Shown: in pieces, positions 22,562 to 31,509 of the stretch
Numbering within the stretch: position 1 is the first letter of the stretch
Layout: each line of letters opens with the position of its first letter
Source of the DNA: a cyanobacterium endosymbiont of Rhopalodia gibberula
GTDB lineage: Bacteria > Cyanobacteriota > Cyanobacteriia > Cyanobacteriales > Microcystaceae
Direction of reading: 5' to 3'
NCBI RefSeq assembly: GCF_003574135.1
Contig: NZ_AP018341.1
Span: 2,889,740 to 2,953,739 of the forward strand
DNA length: 64,000 nt
The notes under the pieces: generated by a model
What the model saw: only the letters and a program-made list of their open reading frames with translations
Databases searched by the model: none
What the model was told of the DNA's origin: nothing
Made by a program: the position numbers and the translations under genes

Positions 22562-22747
22562 ATGACCCAAATAATTTTGGGAGAGCATGAGGGGATTGAA
22601 TCAGCTCTACGTCGTTTTAAAAGACAGGTCAGTAAAGCTGGAATTTTTACCGATATGAAAAAACACCGTCATTTTGAAACACCAACTGAAAAACGTAAAC
22701 GGAAAGCAATAGAGAAACAAAAACAACGTAAAAGAAACTATTCTTAG
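22562..22747 (+). CDS. rpsU: 30S ribosomal protein bS21
   Basis: 61 residues, the normal length. bS21 sits on the small subunit near the anti-Shine-Dalgarno region. Typical features are the [13 protein letters not shown] helix and the very basic C-terminus rich in KRK and KQR. A clear terminator hairpin follows immediately after the stop codon, so it ends its transcript, perhaps together with the pentapeptide gene in front. Confidence 0.95.
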   Translation: MTQIILGEHEGIESALRRFKRQVSKAGIFTDMKKHRHFETPTEKRKRKAIEKQKQRKRNYS

Positions 22748-22773
22748 AAAAACACAATTAATCTTGTGTTTTT
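22748..22773 (+). terminator. Factor-independent terminator of rpsU
   Basis: AAAAACACAA, six-base loop, TTGTGTTTTT: a perfect 10-bp stem ending in a T-run, starting right at the rpsU stop. It occupies the upstream in-frame extension of the aroK reading frame, another reason to start aroK at 22913. Confidence 0.85.
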
Positions 22774-22912
22774 TGTGGGGTTATTATGTACTTTAACTAA
22801 CAAATTAACGAAAAAAGTAAAGATTCAATCTAGTCATTTTAACTTCGCTAAAACGTCTAACTTTAGACTAAGCTGGACAGAGGTAGACTTTCAATTGTCA
22901 AATTACTGGGAA

Positions 22913-23473
22913 ATGCAAGAGTTACTTCGAGGCATAAATATTTTTCTCATCGGAATGATGGGAACTGGGAAGACTACTGTGGGAAAACTTTTAGCACAAG
23001 AGTTAGGTTATCGTTTTTTTGATACGGACGTTTTAATTGAACGAGTGACACAAGAACCTATTGACAAGATTTTTGCTTCCATAGGAGAGGAAAACTTTCG
23101 ACAAATTGAAAGCCAAATACTTATCGAGGTAGCCGCCTGTACCAAAAGTGTGATTGCGACGGGAGGGGGTGTTATCTTAAGTTCTCAGAATTGGAGTCAT
23201 CTTCGTCACGGTTTAATTATTTGGTTAGATGCTTCTGTAGAATTATTAACAGCTCGTTTAGCTAACGATCAAACCCGTCCCCTTTTAAAAAAGACTGATT
23301 TAACAAGTAAGTTGAACTCTTTATTAGAGCAGCGACGTTCTTTATATACTCAAGGAGATTTGCGAATTTTTATTAATGAAAATGACACTCCTGAGATGCT
23401 TGTTTCTAGAATTTTAGAAAAAATTCCGAGTAAAATTGTATCTAGTCTCAAAATTTCTAAGAATCAAAACTAA
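22913..23473 (+). CDS. aroK: Shikimate kinase
   Basis: Phosphorylates shikimate with ATP in the chorismate pathway, upstream of the tryptophan genes also found in this window. From the chosen ATG it has 186 residues: Walker A GMMGTGKT at 14-21, the shikimate-binding DTD in YRFFDTDVLIE, FRQIESQ, the GGG motif in VIATGGGVIL, and the lid Arg in ANDQTRPLL. The frame is open 49 codons further upstream, but that part overlaps the rpsU terminator and has no family similarity. Confidence 0.93.
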   Translation: MQELLRGINIFLIGMMGTGKTTVGKLLAQELGYRFFDTDVLIERVTQEPIDKIFASIGEENFRQIESQILIEVAACTKSVIATGGGVILSSQNWSHLRHGLIIWLDASVELLTARLANDQTRPLLKKTDLTSKLNSLLEQRRSLYTQGDLRIFINENDTPEMLVSRILEKIPSKIVSSLKISKNQN

Positions 23474-23993
23474 ATATCAACTTTAGCTTAACTATGTTAT
23501 CTCTTCAAAAGAGAAGAACTAGTGGTTGTATTTGTTGTATAAAGTTCACGATAACTTTGTCATGAATTGACAATTATCTTGAAATAACTCACCATCATAA
23601 TCTAACTCAGCAGTAGTAGGAAAATCAATGAAAAAAGTTTTTTTACAAAAACTTTTTTAGTTTCTTCAATATTGAAAACTATGACGTTGGCATCTAAATA
23701 ACAAGCTCTTTTTCCAGATTACGGGATTTATAAACCATAGATAACGATAGATATGTTTCAGATTATATTTATTCCTCACAAAAATATTCTTTATTTGCTC
23801 ATAAAAAACCAACAAACATACATAAAATAAATTAGAGTATAAAGTTTACTAGAATTAACCAATAAACTTACTTTATAGTATGAATAACAAGCAAAAAAAT
23901 ATTAAATATTTGCCTTGTAAGTTTTACATATAGCCGTGTTTTAGGAAAAATAACAAAGAATACAAAGATATTTACGATAAAATTAGATGACAG
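23474..23993. other. Spacer between aroK and SGNH gene
   Basis: No intact gene. It contains a 12-bp inverted repeat with 4-nt loop (23631-23642 / 23647-23658), A/T-rich and capable of acting as a bidirectional terminator for the two convergent genes. Faint minus-strand coding-like pieces (TTAELDYDGELFQDN near 23570-23615) are unidentified. Confidence 0.5.
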
Positions 23994-25187
23994 CTAAAGC
24001 ATTTTACAAACTTTCTCAGTAATTAATTTTCCAGCCAGTTTATGTCCTAATTGATTCCAATGTCCACTTCCTAAAACAGTATTTTCAAATCCGTGTAAAA
24101 ACTGATTATTTTTATCGGCATAGGACTGGAATTCTGGGGCTAGATTAAGCACATTAAATTCCTCTTTTGCTCCTAACGTCTTAATTCGTTTGTCAGGAGA
24201 GAATTGATCTACTACTCTTCCTTGTTTAAAATATTTATCTCGTAGAGATTTATCGGGATAAACTTGTGCCGGATTACTCAATGTTACAGCCAAAAACTTA
24301 GCTTTTATTGCTTCACTTTCGTGTCTAATCATTTTAACTAATTCTTCAGTAATATCCCAGGCTTTTTCCCAGTCTTTATCCTCATTATTTAAGTAAAGTT
24401 TTGGCACAAGATCAAGATATTTAATGATATTAAAATCCTTACTATTTGAGGTTTCTTGACTCAAGAAATTATGTTGATTTTTGAAAGTCATTCTTGCCTT
24501 ATTGATCATTTGTAATAGGTAAAAATTATTAACAATAGAAAAAATTACTTTTCTCGTTAAACTACTACGCCACTGATAGGTTTTTGTTTTCTTAAAAGAA
24601 AAATCCATGAAAAACTTACCTTCTTGTTCAATTAAAAAAGGACTAAATCTATCATCAGGACTCAATAATTTTGAATTATTAACAATATCGTTTCCTGTGA
24701 AAATAGCTAGGATTACCATGTCAGGAGAATAGTATTTAACCCGGTGTTTCAAAGTCATTAATTCTTGGGCGGTTCCATAGTCTCCCACCCCAAAATTGAT
24801 TGACTCGACCGTCTGATTATTAATACTAGGACAATTACGTAATTCCTGTTCGATAAATGACCAAAAAGTCTCCTCTAAATTTACTTGAATTGCTTCGGCA
24901 AAAGAATCTCCTAAAATAGCAATTCTAAAAGTGTTTTTGGGTTTATCTTTGGTATAGTGTTTATCTCGTAATCCATCTTTATTTACCTTAACCCACGCTT
25001 TTCCTTCTTGAATCCACCAACCGGAAACCCCTGGAATTAAAGCGTGTCCTCTGTGTTTATCGACTTGATAAAAACTAGGATAGGAAATCCGGGTAATTCT
25101 TAACCCAATTTCACTTATACCTAAGGCGAAAACGATACCACATAATCCTAACAGAATGTTCAATCCAAATTGTTTAAATCTAAACAT
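23994..25187 (-). CDS. Membrane-anchored SGNH/GDSL-family hydrolase
   Basis: 397 residues with an N-terminal transmembrane helix (about 8-26), then an SGNH fold: block I GDS in IAILGDSFAEA, block II Gly in NFGVGDYGTAQE, block III Asn in IFTGNDIV, and block V His in GHWNQLGHKLAG. The family includes esterases and acetylhydrolases acting on lipids or envelope polysaccharides; the substrate is unknown, and the anchor suggests a periplasmic or lumenal active site. The gene starts 23 bases after the ABC ATPase gene on the same strand, so the two are probably cotranscribed. Confidence 0.82.
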   Translation of the reverse strand: MFRFKQFGLNILLGLCGIVFALGISEIGLRITRISYPSFYQVDKHRGHALIPGVSGWWIQEGKAWVKVNKDGLRDKHYTKDKPKNTFRIAILGDSFAEAIQVNLEETFWSFIEQELRNCPSINNQTVESINFGVGDYGTAQELMTLKHRVKYYSPDMVILAIFTGNDIVNNSKLLSPDDRFSPFLIEQEGKFFMDFSFKKTKTYQWRSSLTRKVIFSIVNNFYLLQMINKARMTFKNQHNFLSQETSNSKDFNIIKYLDLVPKLYLNNEDKDWEKAWDITEELVKMIRHESEAIKAKFLAVTLSNPAQVYPDKSLRDKYFKQGRVVDQFSPDKRIKTLGAKEEFNVLNLAPEFQSYADKNNQFLHGFENTVLGSGHWNQLGHKLAGKLITEKVCKML

Positions 25188-25210
25188 AGAGCCTAAGTAA
25201 TTAAATAAAT

Positions 25211-26488
25211 TTAGTTTGTTATTATTTCAGAATTATTTCGAATAGATTTTTGAGTTTTATAGTCAAATATATGAATTTTAGTTGGATTTAAAGACAACCA
25301 AAAACTTTGTTTATTTTTATCAATTTTAGACCAATTATCAGAAGATAGGCAAACTTTTATAAGAGAACTTGCATCAGTAACTAGATGAAAAAAAATCGAA
25401 GTTTCATTGCCTAAATTTTCGATTAAATTTAATTTAACTTCTAAATTATTAGGTGAAGGAAAACTAATGGTCAAATGTTCTGGTCGAATCCCTAAATGTA
25501 CTTTAGTTCGAATATATCTTTTAAGATAAGGTTCCCAAAATTGCGGTAATTCTAGAGAAAATTGAGGATGAGTAATAGTGACAGGAGTATCAACTGTAAC
25601 CTCAAGAAAATTCATAGGAGATGACCCAATAAATTCTGCAACAAAACGATTAGCAGGATGATTATAAAGTTCTAAAGGAGGGGCGAGTTGTTGAATTTCT
25701 CCATTATTTATGACCGCAATACGGTCGCCCATAGTCATTGCTTCAGTTTGATCGTGAGTGACATAAATGGTGGTAATGTTCATCTTTCGTTGTAGTTGAA
25801 CAATTTCTGAACGCATCATTGCCCGCAATGTGGTGTCTAAATTCGATAATGGTTCATCCATCAAAAATACTTGCGGTTTGCGGGCGAGCGCGCGTCCTAA
25901 AGCTACCCGTTGTTTTTGTCCCCCTGATAACTCTTTAGGAAAGCGATCTAAGAGATGATCCAGTTCTAAAAGTTGAGCAACTTGGGAGACTTTTTCGTTA
26001 ATAATTTGTTCTGTCGTAGAAAAATAACGCCAAGACTTAGGTAATGATCGTGTCAAGTTAACTAAAGCTGATTCTAGCCACTTAGGTAAAGATGAGATAG
26101 ATTTCATTGAGTCATCTCGGCTCATACGACGCAAACCAAAAGCAATGTTATCATAGACATTAAGATGAGGATAGAGAGCATAATTTTGGAAGACCATGGC
26201 AATATCTCGTTGTTTTGGAGGAAAGGCGTTTATGATACGATCACCAATTTTGATATTGCCCCCCGTTGCTGTTTCCAGTCCACAAATGAGACGTAATAGT
26301 GTACTTTTTCCACAACCTGAAGGTCCAACAAGAACCATAAATTCTCCGTCGTTAACTGTCAAGTTAATATCTCGTAGAACGTTGACTTGCTTACTCTTCG
26401 AAAGATTTAACTCAGTTTCTGAAGGAGTAGATTTTGTACCCCTAGGGGAGAAACTTTTATAAAGATGTTCTAAAATAACTTTAGCCAC
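25211..26488 (-). CDS. Sugar-type ABC transporter ATPase (MalK/UgpC family)
   Basis: ATP-hydrolysing subunit of an importer, probably for a sugar or polyol. Motifs: Walker A GPSGCGKST at 55-63, Q-loop in MVFQNYALYPHL, signature LSGGQKQRVALGRALA, Walker B VFLMDEPLSNLD, H-loop VTHDQTEAM, then a C-terminal TOBE/MalK-like regulatory domain (LGIRPEHL). At 425 residues it is longer than usual (about 360-380) because of an extra N-terminal loop (16-35) and an insertion of roughly 45 residues after FGLRRM. No permease or binding protein is near; it may serve several importers elsewhere or be an orphan. Confidence 0.9.
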   Translation of the reverse strand: MAKVILEHLYKSFSPRGTKSTPSETELNLSKSKQVNVLRDINLTVNDGEFMVLVGPSGCGKSTLLRLICGLETATGGNIKIGDRIINAFPPKQRDIAMVFQNYALYPHLNVYDNIAFGLRRMSRDDSMKSISSLPKWLESALVNLTRSLPKSWRYFSTTEQIINEKVSQVAQLLELDHLLDRFPKELSGGQKQRVALGRALARKPQVFLMDEPLSNLDTTLRAMMRSEIVQLQRKMNITTIYVTHDQTEAMTMGDRIAVINNGEIQQLAPPLELYNHPANRFVAEFIGSSPMNFLEVTVDTPVTITHPQFSLELPQFWEPYLKRYIRTKVHLGIRPEHLTISFPSPNNLEVKLNLIENLGNETSIFFHLVTDASSLIKVCLSSDNWSKIDKNKQSFWLSLNPTKIHIFDYKTQKSIRNNSEIITN

Positions 26489-27247
26489 GTTAACCTGTTA
26501 CAATAATTTTGATTCAAATTTTATCTTAATACCTGTTTAACCAATAATTTTTTTCTACTTTTATTTGTCAAAATGTTAATTAATTAGGTAGCCTTTAATC
26601 AAAGTTAAAAAGATAAACTATTTTATGTATTTATAATTTAGCAATTAGAGCTGAATTTATGAGATATTAACCTGTATTGTTTTAGTACTTTTTACATATA
26701 ATTTACCTAACTATCTTAGCTAAATTATATTCTTATTCTTTCAAAAAAGTTTTTTAAATACTTAGTTAATTTCGATAATTTTTGATATTCCAATATCTAA
26801 ATTATTAAGCAGACTGGCATCCAATAATTATTATTTTTTAACAACTTTTGAAGCTTTATACTAAATCTAATCTAACAATTAAAAAAAATAAAATTTACTT
26901 TAAATAAACCCATGAGTATACTAAGATGAGTATGATAATTTAAAAAAAATGAAATTATAAAATATACAAAACTGGTATTATGTTTGTGACAACAATCATT
27001 GTCAACAATAGTTAATTAAATCAAAAATATATTTATTTGAGTTCAAGTAAATATATTTTTAATGGTTTATTTAACGTCAGCAATAAGCTACAAATATATT
27101 TTTTAAAAAACAAAATTTTAAATACCTCTAATTTTTTTAGAAAACTAACTTTGAATAAAAGTTTACAGTTGCTTTCAGAAATTTTTAGTTATGTCATAAA
27201 AATATGATTATCATTTATCATGGTGCTCTGTACTTTTGACAAATATT
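26489..27247. other. AT-rich spacer, 0.76 kb
   Basis: No gene seen. Holds a strong hairpin at 27023-27060. Confidence 0.6.
27023..27060. repeat. 18-bp inverted repeat with 2-nt spacer
   Basis: Arms 27023-27040 and 27043-27060 are complementary at 17 of 18 positions, the odd one being a T:G wobble. No neighbouring gene end is close. Confidence 0.75.
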
Positions 27248-27760
27248 TTAAACTCTCTGCTTTAATACTAGCCGATCAGATTCAATTAAATAATATAGAG
27301 TAGACAATAATGACAAAACTAAAGGTACATAAGTTATAAATGGAGTAGACTGACACATTTCTCCATTAATCTCTGCTGTAATAGAGAATTTTTGCAATAG
27401 GGAATTTTTTCTACCCCACTGATTATAAATTTCTTGCTCAACAAAACTGTTTATATTTATATTCTCAATGTCTCCATCAAAGATTCCAAAACCTGGCTCT
27501 TCGAAGGCTTTTAAGTCGGTTTCCGCATGCCCTGCAGCATCGTTGAGATGATTTTATAAAATTTTAAAAATCTTTATCTGAGCACGTTTACTGCTACATT
27601 TAACGATTCTCACACGTTCAATCTGTTATTCTGAATAGGTAAGCCAAGGTCTTTCAACCACAACAGTATACATCGGATTCTCTTGCTTCAAAACCATCAG
27701 TGGACGGCACCATTCTGCGTCTATCAATATTATGTCAATATGTTTAAGTCAGGTGTCTCC
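27248..27760 (-). pseudogene. Unidentified decayed gene, minus strand
   Basis: An open run of 101 codons (27553-27251) without a start, reading NDAAGHAETDLKAFEEPGFG and ending in a hydrophobic segment PLVLSLLSTLYYLIE before a stop at 27248-27250. Upstream, after stops and a frame change, another piece reads EWCRPLMVLKQENPMYTVVV then ERPWLTYSE (about 27640-27730). Sequence quality and GC suggest one former protein with a C-terminal membrane helix. I do not recognise the family. Confidence 0.5.
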
Positions 27761-27878
27761 GAACTTTTAATGAGACACACTTGCTTGCGCTTTCGATGTG
27801 TCCCTGTTGACTGTAGTGGGGGTATTCTGCGAGAATTTTAGGTAAACTAAGCTAAGTGTAAATATTTAGTATTGAACA

Positions 27879-28124
27879 ATGACCATAGTTGACTTTCTGA
27901 CGAACGATACCCTTTCAGTTGCCTTGCTCTACTTAACTTTGAGCATTCTCTATCTGTTGATTATTCCTGGAATGGTCTATTTTTATCTAAACAGTCGTTG
28001 GTATGTGGCCAGTTCTTTTGAAAGAGTATTGATGTATTTTTTGATGTTTTTCTTTTTCCCAGGAATGTTAGTATTAAGTCCTTTTTTGAATTTTCGACCT
28101 AAACGGCGCAATATAACAACTTAA
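27879..28124 (+). CDS. ndhL: NAD(P)H-quinone oxidoreductase subunit L
   Basis: 81-residue membrane subunit of the cyanobacterial NDH-1 complex, needed for respiration and cyclic electron flow. It has two hydrophobic helices (about 12-35 and 48-68) with the family text [20 protein letters not shown] and ends in a basic tail. It is intact. Its retention implies that NDH-1 respiration is still used, consistent with an organism living on host-supplied carbon (inference). It starts the conserved cyanobacterial order ndhL, DUF3007 gene, trpA. Confidence 0.93.
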   Translation: MTIVDFLTNDTLSVALLYLTLSILYLLIIPGMVYFYLNSRWYVASSFERVLMYFLMFFFFPGMLVLSPFLNFRPKRRNITT

Positions 28125-28162
28125 TTCCAGGAGTAAACTTAAATTTAAAACCGTAACAGACC

Positions 28163-28477
28163 ATGCGACGAATTGATGTTATTGTCATTGGGATTACTGT
28201 TTTTGCCGCAGGTGGGGTGACTTATCTATTTTTTCAGACTGTAGGATTTGATGAAATATCAGCTGGAATTTGGAGTCAGTTCTTATTGGTAGTAGGTTTG
28301 GTTGGCTGGACGCTTACCTACCTGTTTAGGGTGAGCGGTAAAAAAATGACCTACAATCAACAAGTTAAAGACTATGAAGATGCAGTCTTACAAAAACGAC
28401 TTGAAGCAATGAGCTCAGAAGAACTTGGAAAATTACAACAGGAAATCGCAGAAGAACAATCAACGTCTGAATGCTAA
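28163..28477 (+). CDS. DUF3007 family membrane protein
   Basis: 104 residues: two transmembrane helices (about 5-25 and 38-54), then a charged cytoplasmic helix with KKMTYNQQVKDYEDAVLQKR. This matches the DUF3007 family, conserved in cyanobacteria and typically next to ndhL. The function is not known; the linkage suggests a tie to NDH-1. It lies 38 bases after ndhL and 80 bases before trpA, all on the same strand. Confidence 0.85.
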   Translation: MRRIDVIVIGITVFAAGGVTYLFFQTVGFDEISAGIWSQFLLVVGLVGWTLTYLFRVSGKKMTYNQQVKDYEDAVLQKRLEAMSSEELGKLQQEIAEEQSTSEC

Positions 28478-28557
28478 TCAATAAGAATTGTATTTGACCT
28501 CTGTAATGGTAAACATACGTTTATTCCTTCTAACTTTCGACTTGGTAATTTACAACT

Positions 28558-29352
28558 ATGACCTCGGTTTCTGATTGTTTCCAATCTCTACGCGATCACG
28601 GTCGATGTGCCTTAATTCCCTTTATCACAGCTGGTGATCCTGATTTAGACACTACTGCCCGAGCTTTACATCTTCTTGATTGTTTAGGAGCAGATTTGAT
28701 TGAGTTAGGGGTACCCTATGCTGACTCTTTGGCTGATGGACCTGTGATACAAGCGGCTGCTACCCGTGCCTTAAGCCATGGGGTTAAATTACAAGATATC
28801 TTAGGGATTGTTAAAGAAGTTTCCCCAAAAATTAAAGCTCCGATTGTTTTATTCACCTACTACAATCCTATTTTTTATCATGGAGTAGAAGCTTTTCTTA
28901 AACGAATTAAAGAAGCTGGTATCAAAGGTCTAGTTGTTCCTGATTTGCCCCTAGAAGAAGCTCAAAGCTTGTTAAACCCTGCATCCGCGGAGGGCATTGA
29001 AGTAACCCTATTGGTTGCCCCTACTAGTCCCAGAGAACGGATTCAGGCAATTGCCCGTCAATCTCAGGGGTTTATCTATCTGGTGAGTGTGACTGGAGTA
29101 ACGGGAGTGAGATCACAAGTAGCCAGTAGGGTAGAAAAGTTGATCACTAATTTACATAGTGTTACTGACAAACCTATTGGGGTCGGGTTCGGTATTTCCG
29201 AAGTTCAACATGCAGTTCAAGTGAAAAATTGGGGAGCGGATGCAGTGATTGTAGGAAGTGCTATTGTCAAACGGTTATCTAAGGGAACTCCCGAAGAAGG
29301 ATTAAGTTCAGTTGAAGAATTTTTTAAATCTTTAAAACGAGGGATCAATTAA
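28558..29352 (+). CDS. trpA: Tryptophan synthase alpha subunit
   Basis: Cleaves indole-3-glycerol phosphate to indole, which passes to the beta subunit (gene at the right edge of this window). Complete at 264 residues. The catalytic Glu49 ([18 protein letters not shown]) and Asp60 are at canonical positions, and the phosphate-binding loops ([16 protein letters not shown]) are intact. trpA, trpB and trpC are dispersed, as usual in cyanobacteria, and all three look functional, so the organism should still make tryptophan. Confidence 0.96.
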   Translation: MTSVSDCFQSLRDHGRCALIPFITAGDPDLDTTARALHLLDCLGADLIELGVPYADSLADGPVIQAAATRALSHGVKLQDILGIVKEVSPKIKAPIVLFTYYNPIFYHGVEAFLKRIKEAGIKGLVVPDLPLEEAQSLLNPASAEGIEVTLLVAPTSPRERIQAIARQSQGFIYLVSVTGVTGVRSQVASRVEKLITNLHSVTDKPIGVGFGISEVQHAVQVKNWGADAVIVGSAIVKRLSKGTPEEGLSSVEEFFKSLKRGIN

Positions 29353-29444
29353 ACCAAACTTGTCTAACCGTTGAAACGCATTTAGTATCTTGTGAGATCT
29401 CTATGGTAGGGTGTCGCGTTGAAAATTAATTGTTGAAAATTCCT

Positions 29445-30674
29445 ATGTCATCTTCCCAAAAAAGAATCTTATTCATTAGTAATGGACATGGAGAGGATAA
29501 CCACTCCTCCTATGTGATTGAAACCTTACTCGAACTTTGTCCGGACCTAGAGATAGCAGCAATGCCTATTGTCGGGGAAGGAAATGCTTATCGTCGGTTG
29601 AATATCCCGATTATTGGACCTACTCAAAATATGCCCTCTGGAGGATTTTCCTATATTAACCGTTGGCGTTTCCTCACGGACCTCCAAGCAGGATTGATTG
29701 GATTAGCTTGGAGGCAATTAAAAGCAGTTTGGGAATATGCGCCCGCTTGCGACTTGATTATGGCGACAGGGGATACTGTATCCCAAGGATTTGCCTATTC
29801 TACGGGATATCCCTACGTTTCTTTTATTTCCTGTCTGTCAAGCCTTTATGAAGGGAAATTATATGTTGGTCCGTTTATTGGGCATTTCCTGCGATCACCA
29901 AAATGTTTAGCGGTGGTGACTAGAGATCCTTATACTGCTCAAGACCTTAAACGACAAGGAATCACTAAAGCTAAATTCGGCGGAATTCCCTCTCTAGATA
30001 AACTCGTCCCTACAGGAAAAGATCTACATCTTAACCCCAGTATTCCCACTATCGCTTTACTTCCAGGATCGAGACTTCCTGAAGCAGAACGTAATTTTAA
30101 ATTACAACTGAACCTTGTTCTAGAAATTGTTAAAGTAATGCCCACTAATCACATTCAATTTAGGGCAGCGTTAGTACCCAAACTAATGGACCAATTAGCC
30201 GAAATAGCCAACAATGAAGGATGGGAACACAACGAAGGTCAATTAACTTATCAGTCTGATCACGGAATAGCCGAAGTTAGGTGTTATTCTGACGCTTTTA
30301 GCGATATTCTACACAATTGTACCCTAATATTAGGAATGGCCGGGTTAGCAGTAGATCAAGGGATAGCCTTAGGAAAACCCGTCATTCAAGTCCCAGGAGA
30401 GGGACCCCAGTTTACTTATAAATTCGCCGAGGCGCAAACCCGACTCATTGGCAGTTGCGCCCAAACTATCGGAACCGGCCCTGCTACTCTAGAAACCCTT
30501 CGTGAAGCAGCCAAACTAATAGCAGAAACAGTAGCGGATAAGGAGTATTTAGCCACTTGTGTTGAAAAAGGACAAAAACGCTTTGGTCCGCCTGGAGCAT
30601 CTGTAAGAATTGCTAGACTTTTATTGAATCATATGGGAGATGAAAACCCAATAATGTTCAGTAAAAAAAGATAG
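29445..30674 (+). CDS. Lipid-A-disaccharide synthase-like glycosyltransferase
   Basis: 409 residues from the ATG at 29445 (MSSSQKRILFISNGHGEDNH). It belongs to the cyanobacterial family related to LpxB (GT-B fold): an N-terminal domain with ISNGHGED, and a C-terminal nucleotide-sugar domain with LLPGSRLPEAERNF and the late GMAGLAVDQGIALGKPVIQ segment. LpxB itself joins two acylated glucosamines in lipid A synthesis; cyanobacterial relatives of this branch have no proven substrate. A TTG five codons upstream is in frame but less likely as the start. Confidence 0.82.
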   Translation: MSSSQKRILFISNGHGEDNHSSYVIETLLELCPDLEIAAMPIVGEGNAYRRLNIPIIGPTQNMPSGGFSYINRWRFLTDLQAGLIGLAWRQLKAVWEYAPACDLIMATGDTVSQGFAYSTGYPYVSFISCLSSLYEGKLYVGPFIGHFLRSPKCLAVVTRDPYTAQDLKRQGITKAKFGGIPSLDKLVPTGKDLHLNPSIPTIALLPGSRLPEAERNFKLQLNLVLEIVKVMPTNHIQFRAALVPKLMDQLAEIANNEGWEHNEGQLTYQSDHGIAEVRCYSDAFSDILHNCTLILGMAGLAVDQGIALGKPVIQVPGEGPQFTYKFAEAQTRLIGSCAQTIGTGPATLETLREAAKLIAETVADKEYLATCVEKGQKRFGPPGASVRIARLLLNHMGDENPIMFSKKR

Positions 30675-31509
30675 AAAATTTAAAAAGATTATTTCCCTCT
30701 TAATGAAGAATAAAGCTAGTATTGTTGACTTGTTAAAGTTTCATATTAGCCAAAGGCTCAAACATGGGATGATATCCCATCTAATCAAGAATTATTTAGA
30801 TTTTTCTCGAAAAGTCCAAGAGAGCAACCTACATATTAATCTCAAATCTAAAAATATATCGCGAAAAAAAATTTACTAATTAAATTAGGTTACGACAAAA
30901 AATTTGTAAATTGAAATGATTAATAAAATTATAAAAGAATAAAACAATCATATTTTGTTTGCCTTATCGATAAGTTTTTCAAAGCGTTTATATTAAAAAT
31001 AATATATGATAGGTTTAGTAAAATAACTAATCTAAAGCTTTATAAATTATTAGCCAATAATATACTAAATTGATTCTAAAAGAGCCAAAAATATTAGGTT
31101 ATTGTTAATGTATTCAGGTCTATTTTTAAGTGTTGAGTAGGTTCTTAATAAGGAAAACAGTCCTTATCTATAAAAAAATGTATCAAGGTAAACTGTCCAG
31201 GATCTAAATTACTAGTTAAAACTGCATAGGAGCATTGAATAATTTTTTCTTAAAAAAGATAAATTGAGCTAGATAAATTTATATACACCAGTAAAATTTG
31301 TCAAAGACATGTGTTACAATACTACATTAGTTTATCTAATTTCTCTCATTGAGAGAAATTAGATAAACTTTAAGGCAACAGATATTTCATTTACTAGAGA
31401 TTAATGATTATTGAACTTGATAGTAAAAAAGATGTGCTGACTGTGCTGGTATGTTAAATACTCTAACTGTCTGAATACTGGCTAAATCTTAAAAAATTAA
31501 TTATTAATA
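30675..31509. other. AT-rich spacer, 0.83 kb
   Basis: No gene. Contains the perfect palindrome at 31329-31369 and a small 7-bp one near 30763-30780. Confidence 0.6.
31329..31369. repeat. Perfect 20-bp palindrome with 1-nt centre
   Basis: AGTTTATCTAATTTCTCTCA (31329-31348), T, then its exact reverse complement (31350-31369). It lies 140 bases before the next gene. No T-tract follows on the plus strand. Confidence 0.9.
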
